From Bacteroidota bacterium (GTDB taxonomy: Bacteria > Bacteroidota > Bacteroidia > AKYH767-A > OLB10), in assembly GCA_016713525.1 (NCBI GenBank), contig JADJOZ010000033.1, forward strand, positions 62,001 to 126,000: a stretch of DNA of 64,000 nt, in the 5' to 3' direction. Both the position numbers and the translations under genes were made by a program. Position 1 is the stretch's first letter, and the number at the start of each line of letters is the position of its first letter. Below, piece after piece: positions 39,574-50,341 of the stretch. The notes beneath the pieces were generated by a model, which had not been told where the DNA came from, made no database searches, and saw only the letters and a program-made list of their open reading frames with translations.

Positions 39574-41196
39574 TTATTGCATTTTCATTTTTCCAATCCA
39601 AATTTTCGTGTAGTCCTCGTCGTGGCCAAAATAGGTTACGGAATTGTTGGATTTGTTAAAGTAACTGGTAAAGTTTCGTTTCAGAAAGTACTTCTGGTCT
39701 CCCATCACCTTAAAGGCACCTAATGTATTATTGGTAAGGTCGATTTTGCCAACGCGTGGGAAGTAGAGCGGATAAAAGGAAGGATTATCATAGTAAGCAT
39801 CCAGAAAATCTTCATAGCCTTTCACTCCTTTCACTTCCAGAATTTCCCAGAACACAGAATTTCCATCGGCAGCCAGGTAAAAGTTTTGCTGCATACTGAA
39901 AATTTCACTTTTTTTGTCATTGTTTAATTTCCCCAGACCATATTGAGCTTTTAACACACCATCCTTACTAAAGTGAAAACAAACCAGATCTTCATAAGAA
40001 TCTACAATATTTCCTGATCCCATGTTTACCTTAGCCGACAATTGTCCGGCAATTAGATATTCATCGGCCGGTGTTACAAAGAAATTTTCAATGTAGAATC
40101 TTTTACCATTGTAAGGCGTCGCACCTTTATCGCCCGGGGCAGTCTTGAATTTACTTTTAAAATCTGAAACCGGGATGTTGGTGGCAAATTCCATTTTATT
40201 GTTATTAAATTTAATAAGATGAAAATTGGCCATTTTCTTGCTTAGAGATTTTTGCCAGTTAAAATCCAGTCTGTTATTTCCACCTTCTGTATAACCGGGA
40301 TTAAAGATTGGAGCATATTCACTGAATGTTTTATTGAAGAACTCCGCCTCTTCCGGTGATGATCCAAATAGGAAAACCTGGTTTTCTCTCTGGTAAACCG
40401 CTGTTAATAGCAGTGCAGGAGCAGGGCTCTTAAAAGGGATTCGTTCCTTTAAACTTCCTTTTATATTGAAGCGGAAGTATACATAATTACTTGCTTCCCC
40501 ATTCCCTTTGTTGGGCGCTAAAACAGCTATAACATCATCATCAGGTAGTTGCTCACAGAATACAAGCGTATGAGCTCCGGTCATTTCAAGCAGGCTTTCT
40601 TTTATTTCCAACTGATCATTAAACATCAGAATCCGGAATTGATCAGCTTGAGTTTTATCTTTTGATTCGGCTTTAGCAATTACCAAAACATCAGTTTGCG
40701 CATCATCACTTGATGAGTATGAGGCATATCCCAGGTAGGTTTTGCCATCATCATTTCGCGGCTTTATGGTTTCCCTGGAAAGAGTCTTCTTAACAATGTA
40801 TCGCTGACGTTCATGGTTCCATGTTTTCAACTGAACATATTTATTCAGCTTTAGCTTCATACTTAAAACATCAAAGGAGTTTGTTCCACCAACATTTGCG
40901 TAAAAACCTGTTACTTCTTTATCAGGTTTTGATACCTTCTTTTCTTCAACATCTTTATTGGTGGTAAATGACGGTGTATTGTCGAATGCATATTCTTCAA
41001 ATTGAACGGCATCACTCTTTTTGTCGACTTTCATTTTATATGTAAGAATACTTCCCCCATCATCACTATTAGTTACATCATAAAGAAATCCTTTAATAGC
41101 TTTTTTTGATAGAGGCTGAACTGCTTCACTAAGTTCCTGTGACATCCCCACCATTGGAAGGAGAGCCGTTATGATGCATATTATTAAATTTTTCAT
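39574..41196 (-). CDS. Hypothetical secreted protein
   Basis: This 540-residue protein has signal peptide MKNLIICIITALLPMVGMSQ. The body alternates strands and charged loops (VQLKTWNHERQRYIVKK, FFVTPADEYLIAGQLSAK, YEDLVCFHFSKDGVLKAQ), which suggests a beta-propeller or barrel-like fold. I see no sorting domain and no catalytic signature, and I do not recognise the family. It lies 27 bases downstream of a T9SS protein gene on the same strand and may share its transcript. A terminator follows it. Confidence 0.6.
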   Translation of the reverse strand: MKNLIICIITALLPMVGMSQELSEAVQPLSKKAIKGFLYDVTNSDDGGSILTYKMKVDKKSDAVQFEEYAFDNTPSFTTNKDVEEKKVSKPDKEVTGFYANVGGTNSFDVLSMKLKLNKYVQLKTWNHERQRYIVKKTLSRETIKPRNDDGKTYLGYASYSSSDDAQTDVLVIAKAESKDKTQADQFRILMFNDQLEIKESLLEMTGAHTLVFCEQLPDDDVIAVLAPNKGNGEASNYVYFRFNIKGSLKERIPFKSPAPALLLTAVYQRENQVFLFGSSPEEAEFFNKTFSEYAPIFNPGYTEGGNNRLDFNWQKSLSKKMANFHLIKFNNNKMEFATNIPVSDFKSKFKTAPGDKGATPYNGKRFYIENFFVTPADEYLIAGQLSAKVNMGSGNIVDSYEDLVCFHFSKDGVLKAQYGLGKLNNDKKSEIFSMQQNFYLAADGNSVFWEILEVKGVKGYEDFLDAYYDNPSFYPLYFPRVGKIDLTNNTLGAFKVMGDQKYFLKRNFTSYFNKSNNSVTYFGHDEDYTKIWIGKMKMQ

Positions 41197-41223
41197 ATAT
41201 TTTATTTATTTGGGATAGAATTT

Positions 41224-42213
41224 TCAGTTAATGCCAAGCTTACCACGTGTAACGATTTTGTTGTTATTCCGGACCACATAGATGTAAGTACCATTTGCTA
41301 ATCCATCTCTGGTCAGCATCATTTGATTTGAATTAATAGCGAGTGTTTTAATTGTCCTGCCTTGCTGATCGTAAATAGTAAGACTTGGATTCCGGCTCAA
41401 TTCTGTCAATTCGATATTTAGTATACAAGTAGTTGAAAGTGGATTTGGCGCAACACTTACTGTTGCGAAATCCGTAGCATGAGCAAGTGCCGAACTTAAA
41501 CCGGGATTGTAGGCAACTATGACGGAGCCATCATTTTCTGAAAAGTATAGTAGTTGTTGACCATCATTTAAATCTATCCATATTAAAGTAGTTGAGTTTG
41601 GTCCCAGGCTGTTTGTTCTGACCGATGTAAATAGTCCGACATTGGTGAAGTTTCCCATTGGCAACATTAGTGTGCCGTATCCATTAAAAGTTACCGTTCT
41701 GGATCCTGTCTGATAGCTACTTACAGTTGTTGCATCACTATAGTTTGTTTTTGCGTATGTATCGGTAAATGATTGCCCGTATGCAAAAGGAAAGATCAGA
41801 TGTTTATCGGGATTCTGATAAATTTCGTGTTTGCCTGATGGTGCATAATCGCCGGCCTTAGCTACACTGTCGCTTGAAATTATCAAATAATCGTAATTGA
41901 ATGTTGCAGTCAGTGCCGGATCATATTGCACATAATTGCTAAAAGGGTATAAGGCTGCATGTGGTGTTGATGCCGGTGAGCCATATATTAGTTGGAGAAC
42001 GGGAATTCCTGACATGGGTGTCAGTGAGGTTGCATCCCACATTACTCCGTTACCCGTTGTGGAAATTAATGCAGGATTAAAGGAGCTGTTATTGGCTATT
42101 GATGCAGGTAAGACAGCAGACAATGCTGTTGAGAATGTTGAATAAGTTAATGTTTGAGCATTCAGTGTAGCAAAAAACATAAACATCATGCATGTTGTAG
42201 TAATTGTTTTCAT
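41224..42213 (-). CDS. T9SS type A sorting domain protein
   Basis: This 329-residue secreted protein has a signal peptide at the N-terminus (MKTITTTCMMFMFFATLNAQ). The central part of about 220 residues is a beta-rich domain without recognised motifs (SSTTLIWIDLNDGQQLLYFS region). The end is a type A sorting domain (VAPNPLSTTCILNI, IYDQQGRTIKTL, GTYIYVVRNNNKIVTRGK). It is the first gene of a possible two-gene unit with the 540-residue protein downstream. Function is unknown. Confidence 0.75.
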   Translation of the reverse strand: MKTITTTCMMFMFFATLNAQTLTYSTFSTALSAVLPASIANNSSFNPALISTTGNGVMWDATSLTPMSGIPVLQLIYGSPASTPHAALYPFSNYVQYDPALTATFNYDYLIISSDSVAKAGDYAPSGKHEIYQNPDKHLIFPFAYGQSFTDTYAKTNYSDATTVSSYQTGSRTVTFNGYGTLMLPMGNFTNVGLFTSVRTNSLGPNSTTLIWIDLNDGQQLLYFSENDGSVIVAYNPGLSSALAHATDFATVSVAPNPLSTTCILNIELTELSRNPSLTIYDQQGRTIKTLAINSNQMMLTRDGLANGTYIYVVRNNNKIVTRGKLGIN

Positions 42214-42434
42214 AAGGATTGTATAATATTTAAGAATTTGTGATTTGACTACTGATATACCGGACAGATTTGGTATTCAGGCACCGGCCGTAACTAATAA
42301 AAATATCTATCGTGTCAAAGTTAGCCTACCATAAAAGTGTGGGCAATAGCATAAAAGTAGTAATCGAAGAATCAGGCTTGCGATTGTAATTTAAGGGTAA
42401 GTGAAAAGTGATGAAGAAAAGTGTATAAAGCGTT

Positions 42435-43058
42435 TTACCGGTTGTATGCTTTATTAATTGCTTCAGTCCGGGAGTTCACCTGAAGTTTTTCATAGATGTT
42501 TCGAATATGCGTTCGAACAGTTTCAGTGCTTAAAAATAACTGATCTGCAATTTCTTTGTATCTCAGACCTTTTGCCAGTAAACCCAGTATTTCATTTTCT
42601 CGTTGAGAAAGTTTTTGAAGTTCCGGTTTTTCAGTTACTATCTGGAAAGAAGAAACAATTTTCCTTGCAATGTGACTACTCATAGGAGAACCCCCTTTGT
42701 GAACGTCAAGTAATGCATCCAATAGTTTTGAAGGTTGAGTTGTTTTGGTGAGATAGCCTGTAGCTCCTGATTTCAATGCCTTAAATACAGATTCGGTATC
42801 TTCATAGGAAGTAAACATTACAAATTGTGTGTTAGGACACAATGGTTTCAGAACGCCTATACAATCTATTCCCGACATTCCCGGAAGATGTATATCCATC
42901 AGAACCACATCAAGATCAAGTTTAGGAATTTCAGAAATTGCAAATTCTGCTGTTTGGAATGCATGTTCACAGGAAAAGCCTTCACTTCCATTTATCAGCA
43001 TGCGAATACCATCACTGATTTGTTGTTCATCCTCTACAATCCCTATTTTCAGATTCAT
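42435..43058 (-). CDS. NarL/FixJ-type response regulator
   Basis: This 207-residue DNA-binding response regulator has a receiver domain with VEDE and Asp55 (LMDIHLPG) as phospho-acceptor, Thr/Ser (MFTSY) and Lys (GYLTK). The LuxR-type helix-turn-helix comes after residue 145 (LSQRENEILGLLAKGLRYKE, then IADQLFLSTETVRTHIRN). It follows the TPR histidine kinase gene by about 50 bases in the same direction, so the two form a pair. Target genes are unknown; the T9SS gene 42213-41224 lies directly downstream. Confidence 0.9.
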   Translation of the reverse strand: MNLKIGIVEDEQQISDGIRMLINGSEGFSCEHAFQTAEFAISEIPKLDLDVVLMDIHLPGMSGIDCIGVLKPLCPNTQFVMFTSYEDTESVFKALKSGATGYLTKTTQPSKLLDALLDVHKGGSPMSSHIARKIVSSFQIVTEKPELQKLSQRENEILGLLAKGLRYKEIADQLFLSTETVRTHIRNIYEKLQVNSRTEAINKAYNR

Positions 43059-43109
43059 TTGACAAATTTATCTTAAAAAAAACGATTGTGCATACCACAA
43101 AAGTAGTAG

Positions 43110-45148
43110 TTATGTTTTCGCCAACTGGATTACAGGAACCATAATGGTTATTGAAGTACCCTTATTGGGTTCACTTTTAATCCTGAAATCTCCTCCAATT
43201 GATGAAATCCTGACCTGCATATTTGTTAGTCCGTTTCCCGATTTTTCCTTTTCGGCCGGCAACCCTCTCCCATTATCTGAAACACTGATAATCAGATCAT
43301 TATCATTCAGTGAGATTTCAGATTAATTTCTTTTGCTTCGGAATGCTTCACAATATTATTCAAGGATTCTTTCACTGTCATCAAAACTTCCCGGTAGCAC
43401 TCCTTTCGTATTTGAAAATCGGGGAAATTTGATGGGATATGAAAATGCAATTCGGCCGTGAAATCTTCGAGGTAATCGGATGCAAATTCCCGGATAGCGG
43501 CGATAAGATCACCGGTAGTAGTATTTTCCGGATTCAAAGCCCAGATAAGATCCCGCATGTTGTCGATCAGTCTCTTGGAAGTTTCTGATATCGCAGCTGC
43601 ATTTGAGGTTACATCAGCATTTGTCTTCGCATGATTCACCATGAGTTCACTTAAAAAATTTATTTTCGATAAACCGGATCCAAGATCATCATGGATATCT
43701 TTAGCAAATCGTAGACGTTCATTTTCCGCAGTAGATTGTATGGTTAGCTCTTTCTCCAGTTTACTTTTCAGCATTTGTTTTTGGAAATAGAAATATACTA
43801 CCGTTCCCATCAGAATGAAAAACAGCATTCCTGAAACAATCAATAAATTTCTTTTTCTGATATCACTTTTCTGATTTTCAATTTCAAGAGAACTGATCAC
43901 CTGACCTTGTTTTAACTGTTGAATTTGAGATTCCCTTTTTTGATTTTCCAGTTGATTTTCCAGTTCTGCTAACTTTGTGCTGAATGCAATTGGTTGGATA
44001 CTGTCTTTTAACCTGTATGCGCTGAGCAGGTAATCGTACGAAAGTTGATGTTTATTTATAGTAGCATAAATTTCCGATAAGGATTTATAACAATACAATA
44101 TTTTGACTTTCATATTTGCAGACTTTGCCGCGACCAATGCTTTATTTACATAATCAATAGCTTTATCATATTGTTTTATTTCAGCATAAATATCACCCAG
44201 TTGCCTGTATGTAGCAATTTCAATTTGTTGGTAGCCACTATTGTTTATGGTCGATAGTGCTTTTTGTGCATGAGCAATTGCTCCTTTAACATCACCACTT
44301 TCAAGGGCTACCATACTTAAATTGGAATAGCATATAGCGATACCATTGCTATCACCAAGTAACTTGTATAAACTTAGTGCATCCGAATAATATTTTTTAG
44401 CACTATCATCCTGCACCAGCATATAAAAAGTATTTCCTGTATGTAAACTGGCACTTGCTTTACCTGAAGTATTACTTAGTTTGTAAAAATCATCATAGCT
44501 TTTCAAATGATTGGTTTGAGCTTTTTCATATAGACGCTGTGCATAAAGTATTTCTCCGAACAAATCGGTAGTCCATGCTAAGCCATTTTGATTTTTCTGA
44601 TATTCAAAAACAGCTTTTGCTTTTTCATAATAAACCTGTGCTTTTTTTGTATCACCTGTACGAAGAAAAAGTTTAGCTAATAGCATATATTGATCACCCA
44701 GAAAATTAGATTTAATACGGCCATCTAAATATATAATTGCTTTTTCAACATAGTATCGGGACGAATCATATACTCCCAAATAATAGTAGCATAAACCAAT
44801 TCCACTCAGAATTTTGCTTTGACTTGCAGAATCATCAGGTGGAATATTTAATGATAATGTCCTTATTTTTTGAATTGCATTACGACCTCTGTTTGTGTTT
44901 GCATGAACATTGCACAATATTAGTTCACTGTTAATTTTTCCTTCACTGTAATTTATTGCATGTGATATTTGCAGTGCCTGAGAAGCTAATTCTTCCGCAC
45001 TTGCAAAATTGTTATTCAAATGCATAGAAGCTTTTGAAATCAGAGAATCGACAATTCCGGAAGCATTTTGATTATTTTGAGCTTTTAATCCAATGCAATG
45101 AAGAGTTAATACCTGAAAAAACAATAATCTAAGTAATGACCCGGACAT
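43110..45148 (-). CDS. TPR-containing histidine kinase (HisKA_3), one frameshift near the C-terminus
   Basis: This is a sensor kinase with a signal peptide (Met at 45148), several tetratricopeptide repeats in the periplasmic part (about residues 40-370), a coiled coil, one membrane segment (LLIVSGMLFFILMGTVVYF), and the HisKA_3 dimer domain with the phospho-His in RFAKDIHDDLGSGLSKINFL. The HATPase domain follows, with N-box (VKESLNNIVKHSEA) and G-boxes (SDNGRGLPAEK, SGNGLTNMQ). The frame is lost near 43320: one G is missing in CTGGAAATC; the remaining 70 residues, with both G-boxes, continue in the next frame to a stop at 43110. This is the only break seen right of 31 kb. It is paired with the response regulator at 42435. 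Confidence 0.85.
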
Positions 45149-45304
45149 ATTCAGAAATAGTGTGATGATAGTGTGTGCTGTTGGCGAAAGGTACTGTTTT
45201 AATGGAATTACTTTTGTAAAATATGTAAACAGCACGAAACTATCTGAATATTAGTTGAATATCACTATGGCATTGTTCTGAAACAACGGGATCTCCAACA
45301 AAAA

Positions 45305-45332
45305 GGGCCATTGAGAAAATTCCCAATGACCC
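45305..45332 (-). terminator. Terminator of the PQQ-like propeller gene
   Basis: Hairpin GGG-C-CATTG-A-GAAAATTC-C-CAATG-A-CCC; on the minus strand it is followed by TTTTTGTTGG. Confidence 0.65.
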
Positions 45333-45354
45333 GGTGAACGACACACGTTTGACA

Positions 45355-47073
45355 CTACTTATTCACCTTATATTTATCGACTCCTTTGCCTTTGAAGGAG
45401 AAGATGTATTCGCCATCCGAAGTAAGGTCCATTCCATCACCATATTGTGATCCACCGCCTTTACCTTTCGACTTCAGAATACCTTTGATGGCACCGGTAG
45501 CAAGATCAACGCCAGCAATGGTATTGCTGTTTTCTTTTTCCTTACGGAGGAAGAAGTTGTTGCCCACCATGTGATAAGTTGTAACTCCCCTGAACTTATC
45601 GGTGTTGTATAATTTAGTCCCATCTTTTTTACTGTAAGCAGCCATTCCGTTGTCGCATACCAGAGCTATGTTTTCACCAATATCGAATGCCCACATGGTT
45701 TTACCTACTTTTCCTTTGCTGTGATCGACATTTATTTTCATCTCACCGGATGCAATATCGAAACCATAAAATTCATCACCTGAACCGGCATAAACCATTG
45801 TTTCGCTCAGAATCAGATTGGAGATTCTTTTGTCGAATTTTTCGGATCTCCATGCTTTATTACCTGTGGCTTCGTCCAGTGCTACGATGCCATAACTTCC
45901 GATAAAATCCCATTCGTAGTTGTAATAAGTAGTTGTTGTTTTTCCATATTGATCTTTTGTAATTACACGCTCTACGGTTTGCTTATTTACAAGTCCGCCA
46001 ATTTGTGCAATTACTTTTCCATTCTGATTAAAGAGGGCAGGCATTCCCATGGCACCTGTTATTTTTTCAGATGCCCAGAGTAGTTTGCCGGTTTCAACTT
46101 CTCTTTTTTCCACAAATTTTGTTTTCAGCTTATCACTTCCCATTACCAGGTAAACGGCATCGTTGGTAAACAGTGGAGGAGCAATTACGCCATACATACC
46201 ACCTTTCAGGATTTTTCCACCATGTGGTCCCCTGTTCCAGAATCCCTGACGAACACCCTGATCAGTTTCATAAACGGCATGCCACATTTCCGATCCGGTT
46301 TTAGCATCAAATACTTGAAGTCCGTCGAGTTGAACAGCAACTTTTTCACCACGCAGATAAATTTTTACCAAGGGCTTTCTTGTTACGACTTCTTTTTCAA
46401 CAATTCCCCTATAAGTTGTTTCCCATTTTATTTGTCCGGTAGTTGCATCTACACGAATCAACTGATTTTTAAATCCGGAAAATAATGCTCCCAGTGTAGA
46501 TGGTTTATAATTTATCATGATGATTTCTTTGGTTTCACCCAAATACAAGTAAGAACCAATTGAACCTTTAAAGCGATCAGTTTCCCAGATTTTTCTACCT
46601 GTACGGGCATCCACCATCACCAGTGAATTTTTTAAGCTGAATAAGAATGCACTGATTTCATTGATGTATTCAATATTGTCTTCACCTAAATCCTGATATT
46701 CATTTGCTGTCCATAATCCCTGACCTGTTACAACATCAATAACAGAAATATGATCTTTGCCCATTTTTTTATCAAACAGAAAAAGCAAATTGGGATCAAA
46801 CAGGATGTACTGATATTCCGCTTTGTTTGCACCTTCTTTACCGGTAATTTCTTTAAATTTTCCGGCCCATATTTTCTTTCCGGTGCCATCTAATGCCGTT
46901 GCTTCATTTTCATCGGAAGCAACTACAATGTCTCCTTTAAAACTGGCTACTGCCAATACCTTCGATTTATTTTCAAAATCTGATTCCCACACTAAAGGGA
47001 ACTCTTCCTTTTGCGCAAATGCTCCTTTAAACAGAAGCAATGCCATGCTTACTACTAATGCTGCTTTTTTCAT
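45355..47073 (-). CDS. PQQ-like beta-propeller secreted protein
   Basis: This 572-residue exported protein has signal peptide MKKAALVVSMALLLFKGAFA. The repeats look like those of PQQ enzymes and BamB: DGTGKKIWAGKF, DVVTGQGLWTANE, DARTGRKIWETDRF, DATTGQIKWETTY, DAKTGSEMWHAVYE, DEATGNKAWRSEKF. The dehydrogenase active-site residues are not visible, so it is probably a structural or binding propeller. It ends the operon-like run that begins with the histidine kinase at 50020: kinase, response regulator, small secreted protein, propeller protein. The spacing to the small protein is about 12 bases. Confidence 0.78.
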   Translation of the reverse strand: MKKAALVVSMALLLFKGAFAQKEEFPLVWESDFENKSKVLAVASFKGDIVVASDENEATALDGTGKKIWAGKFKEITGKEGANKAEYQYILFDPNLLFLFDKKMGKDHISVIDVVTGQGLWTANEYQDLGEDNIEYINEISAFLFSLKNSLVMVDARTGRKIWETDRFKGSIGSYLYLGETKEIIMINYKPSTLGALFSGFKNQLIRVDATTGQIKWETTYRGIVEKEVVTRKPLVKIYLRGEKVAVQLDGLQVFDAKTGSEMWHAVYETDQGVRQGFWNRGPHGGKILKGGMYGVIAPPLFTNDAVYLVMGSDKLKTKFVEKREVETGKLLWASEKITGAMGMPALFNQNGKVIAQIGGLVNKQTVERVITKDQYGKTTTTYYNYEWDFIGSYGIVALDEATGNKAWRSEKFDKRISNLILSETMVYAGSGDEFYGFDIASGEMKINVDHSKGKVGKTMWAFDIGENIALVCDNGMAAYSKKDGTKLYNTDKFRGVTTYHMVGNNFFLRKEKENSNTIAGVDLATGAIKGILKSKGKGGGSQYGDGMDLTSDGEYIFSFKGKGVDKYKVNK

Positions 47074-47084
47074 GGTGTTTAAGT

Positions 47085-47453
47085 TTAATTAATTTCAAAC
47101 GTGTGTATAATTTTTAATCGTTGTCCTTTTGCCAGTTTAAATTCAAAAGTCATGTCCTTAATAAAATTACTGAATGCATTTATAAAAGGAACAGGTTCAA
47201 TGTGTGCTTCTTTAACGAAAATGGATTCTACTTTTTTACCTTTAAGCACCAATTCCATTTCAATGCTGCCTTTACTATCAGGATAATGTTTGTTGCGGAA
47301 TTTATTGAATGCATCCGATTGGATGAATGAAACTAAAATGCTATGCACTTCAGCTTCCTTATCGGGATTTGAGGTGTACTGAGCTGTGGCGGATGTTATG
47401 GATGCAAGGGTAAAAAACAACAGGCCAGTCATAAATATCACAATTGTTTTCAT
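47085..47453 (-). CDS. Small secreted protein of unknown function
   Basis: From Met at 47453 this is a 122-residue exported protein with signal peptide MKTIVIFMTGLLFFTLASIT and a domain of about 95 residues (EAEVHSILVSFIQSDAF, then KGKKVESIFVKEAHIE). I do not recognise the family. It lies between the response regulator and the PQQ-like protein on the same strand and probably shares a transcript with the latter. An alternative start is 47471. Confidence 0.6.
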   Translation of the reverse strand: MKTIVIFMTGLLFFTLASITSATAQYTSNPDKEAEVHSILVSFIQSDAFNKFRNKHYPDSKGSIEMELVLKGKKVESIFVKEAHIEPVPFINAFSNFIKDMTFEFKLAKGQRLKIIHTFEIN

Positions 47454-47555
47454 GCTGCAAATGTCCTTCAAAACGAAGGGCAGCGCAATCGGTGCCAGTG
47501 GGTAAATTATATACCCACCAGTACGGATACTAAATTATAAATGATTGTAAATCAG

Positions 47556-48206
47556 CTAGATGAGTTTATTCTCATTAGCGTATTTCACCAGGCCCAAAAC
47601 ACTTTTGGTACCGGTTTTGCGAAAAATATTTTTACGGTGGGTTTCAACAGTTCTTTCGCTGATAAAAAGGGTTTCACCAATTTTGGCATTGCTATATTCT
47701 TTGGCAATCAACGCAATGATTTCTATTTCACGCGGGGTTAGATGAACAGCATTTTCATTTTGTGAAGAATCATTTTTTTTACGATCAAGAAAAGCTTTGG
47801 TGAGCTCAAAGTTTGCCGCAGCGCATATATATATTTCTCCACGGTAAATGGTGAGGAGTGCTTCACACAACTCATCTTTACCTGTATTTTTTAAAAGATA
47901 GCCGGAAGCACCTGCTTCCAGCAATTCACTTATTGCTCCTGCATCTCCCAACATGGAAAGTGTGAGTACTTTGGTTAATGGTTGAAGCTTTGCAATTTGT
48001 GTAACAATTTCCTTACCACTTACTTCTGGCATCTGAATATCAGAAATTACAATGTCGGGTTTGAGAGCAAGAATTTCCTGTACAGCGAATCGGCTGTCGG
48101 TAGTAAACCCGCAGACCACAAAACGAGGATCACCATCCAATAGTGATTGGATTCCATCAACTATAATTTTATGATCATCAACAAGATAAACAGAAATGGG
48201 TTTCAT
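47556..48206 (-). CDS. NarL/FixJ-type response regulator
   Basis: This 216-residue regulator has a receiver domain with acidic pocket VDDH, phospho-acceptor Asp56 (VISDIQMPE), Ser in TLSML and Lys in GYLLKN. The LuxR-type DNA-binding domain starts about residue 150 (LTPREIEIIALIAKEYSNAK, then IGETLFISERTVETHRKN). It starts only 17 bases after the stop of the TPR histidine kinase (48224-50020), so the two are co-transcribed. Its closest gene targets may be the two genes downstream, but this is inference. Confidence 0.9.
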   Translation of the reverse strand: MKPISVYLVDDHKIIVDGIQSLLDGDPRFVVCGFTTDSRFAVQEILALKPDIVISDIQMPEVSGKEIVTQIAKLQPLTKVLTLSMLGDAGAISELLEAGASGYLLKNTGKDELCEALLTIYRGEIYICAAANFELTKAFLDRKKNDSSQNENAVHLTPREIEIIALIAKEYSNAKIGETLFISERTVETHRKNIFRKTGTKSVLGLVKYANENKLI

Positions 48207-48223
48207 GGTTATGCAGTAGTATG

Positions 48224-50020
48224 TTAACTTAAAGGAATATCAATAGTAACAACTGTTCCGCGGCCTGGTGCAGAATCAATTTCCACAGCTCCGTTGAGTA
48301 TAGTCAGGCGAGATTGAATATTGTACCAACCGTTTCCAGAAGTTGTTTGCAGTTTATTTTTATCAAATCCTTTTCCATTGTCTTCAACCATTACACTGTA
48401 CATTTGATCATCTGCCATTAATTGAATAGTTGCTTCAGTAGCATCAGCATATTTTATAATATTGGTAAGAAGTTCCTGAATAATACGAAATACCTGAATT
48501 GCAGCATTTGGTGAAAAGGGAGGAAGGCCGGGATCTGAATCGACTACCAGATTCAATTTACCTGATTTATTAATTCTATCTGAAAGTTCAAGCAGGGCAG
48601 TTACCAAACCTGAGCGCATTAAATTGGAAGGCATCAGATTGTGTGAAATTTCTCTGAGTTCCACACAGCTTTTATCTAATGCATCCAACGATTCTGTACT
48701 TATAGGTTCGCGCGATAAACGCATTCTTACCGAAGCAAGTGATTGCCCCAACCCATCATGTAATTCAGCGGCAATTCGATTTCTTTCTTCTTCTTGAGAG
48801 GCAATTACTGCTTTAAGACGAAGCTCCTGTTGCTTTTGTATTTCCTCATTCAATAATTTTTGTCGAACCAGCTTTTGTCTGTTGAAATAAAGCATTCCAG
48901 CAGAAAGGGCCAGTATTAACATACCTGACAATAATAGAAGTTGATTATTTTTATTCGAAATATTTAACTCCTTCAGTTGATTTTCCCTAAGTAAATTGGC
49001 ATTCTCTTTTTCCTTTTCTGCAGTTTCATATTTGGTCTGCATTTCTGTTAATTGTTTATTCCGGTTCAGATTAAACAAACTATCTTGAAGAGTAATGTGT
49101 CTCTTGTAAAAATCAAATGCCGTTTTATAGTTTGATTTCCTTGAATTTGCCTCTGCAAGCATTTTGTAATTATATGATTGCAGATCCGGAAATTTCAGTG
49201 AATCGGCCATCCGTAGACTTTTGTTAAAATAGGTGATAGCTTTTTCGGTTTCATTCATAGCCATGTACACTTCTCCCAGATTTACCAGACTCGTTGAAAT
49301 GGCAAATTGCTCCCCTCTTTTTTCGCGGATTGCCAGTGCCCGTAGCAAAAATGTTTCGGATTCTTTAAATTCCGATCGATAAGCGTGAATGAGACCAACA
49401 TAATCGAGACTATAACTCATGCCAATTTCATCATCAGCTTTTTCATAAAGTTCCAGACCTTTCTGATAATGAATCATTGCAGAGTCGAGGTTGCCTTTAG
49501 TTTCGAAAACAATTCCGAGATTATTATTGGTATTAGCCAATCCATTCAGGTTATTTGTTTGTTGATATATGGCCAATGCTTTTCGAAGATAAACTTCAGC
49601 CTGATCAGCATCTCCATGTTTACGCATCATGTTGGCAATATCATTGAACAGATCCGCTTTTCCATCAGCATCTTGCGCCTTGTCATAATCGGAGATGGCT
49701 TCCAGCAAAAGAGACAAAGCACCTTCATATTTTCCACTATAATAAAGTAATAATCCCTTTCCTTTCTTAGCTTTTGCCTTGCCTGGTAAATAATTTGTGG
49801 CGGTTGAAATTGCCAGTGCTGTGTCAAAAGCAACAGTTGCATTTTCCCTGCTTTTCTGATAAATTGCGTTTCCATATTCTGCCAGTAGGTCAGCCTGTTG
49901 CTGACTAGATTTACCTTTCAGCATTTGAAGAACGGAATCAGGAAGTTGATTTTGGGCACCCAGCATCAATGGAAAGAAAAGCAAAGAAGAGCAAATTAGT
50001 ATTAATCGGAATAAATGCAT
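48224..50020 (-). CDS. TPR-containing histidine kinase (HisKA_3)
   Basis: From Met at 50020 this is a 598-residue kinase with a signal peptide (LFRLILICSSLLFFPLML), about six tetratricopeptide repeats (NGLANTNNNLGIVFETKGNL and similar), a coiled coil, one membrane segment (LLLLSGMLILALSAGMLYF), and HisKA_3 with the phospho-His in RIAAELHDGLGQSLASVRM. The HATPase N-box (IQELLTNIIKYADA) and G-boxes (VEDNGKGFDKNK, SGNGWYNIQSR, GRGTVVTI) are all intact. An upstream Met at 50065 is less likely. The periplasmic TPR array suggests sensing of a protein or peptide; the signal is unknown. Confidence 0.9.
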   Translation of the reverse strand: MHLFRLILICSSLLFFPLMLGAQNQLPDSVLQMLKGKSSQQQADLLAEYGNAIYQKSRENATVAFDTALAISTATNYLPGKAKAKKGKGLLLYYSGKYEGALSLLLEAISDYDKAQDADGKADLFNDIANMMRKHGDADQAEVYLRKALAIYQQTNNLNGLANTNNNLGIVFETKGNLDSAMIHYQKGLELYEKADDEIGMSYSLDYVGLIHAYRSEFKESETFLLRALAIREKRGEQFAISTSLVNLGEVYMAMNETEKAITYFNKSLRMADSLKFPDLQSYNYKMLAEANSRKSNYKTAFDFYKRHITLQDSLFNLNRNKQLTEMQTKYETAEKEKENANLLRENQLKELNISNKNNQLLLLSGMLILALSAGMLYFNRQKLVRQKLLNEEIQKQQELRLKAVIASQEEERNRIAAELHDGLGQSLASVRMRLSREPISTESLDALDKSCVELREISHNLMPSNLMRSGLVTALLELSDRINKSGKLNLVVDSDPGLPPFSPNAAIQVFRIIQELLTNIIKYADATEATIQLMADDQMYSVMVEDNGKGFDKNKLQTTSGNGWYNIQSRLTILNGAVEIDSAPGRGTVVTIDIPLS

Positions 50021-50170
50021 TTGGCGGTTGTGATCAATAGCAACATGAATGGGATGGATTAACAAATTGCAGGCAATTGGTTGTGGTTCAATCCGGGAGG
50101 CAAGGTAAGAAGAAGTGATAAATTCTGCAAACGGGAAAATTTCTTAAAAAAGAACACAATCTATAAAATA

Positions 50171-50201
50171 CAGCGGATCACCATTTAATGGTAATCCGCT
50201 G
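50171..50201 (-). terminator. Terminator after the third response regulator
   Basis: Hairpin CAGCGGAT-C-ACCAT-TTA-ATGGT-A-ATCCGCTG, about 140 bases downstream of the stop at 50342, with TATTTTATAG after it on the minus strand. The region 50021-50341 holds no gene besides this hairpin and presumably the promoter of the 50020 kinase. Confidence 0.65.
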
Positions 50202-50341
50202 TGTAAAAAGGGGAGGCATAGATTTGAGGAAAGTATAGTATTTTGTTAAAAGTATATAGTTTTGGAAGAGAAGCTGTTGATGAACAAATAGGATCTTGTC
50301 ACAATTAGGCGACCTATAAACCTTTCAATAAATTGTTTCAA

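Noticed and set aside
47498..47518. Hairpin GTGGGTA/TACCCAC as terminator of the response regulator
   Set aside because: The stem is short, has no T run, and genes on both sides appear to be in one operon; an operator is equally possible.
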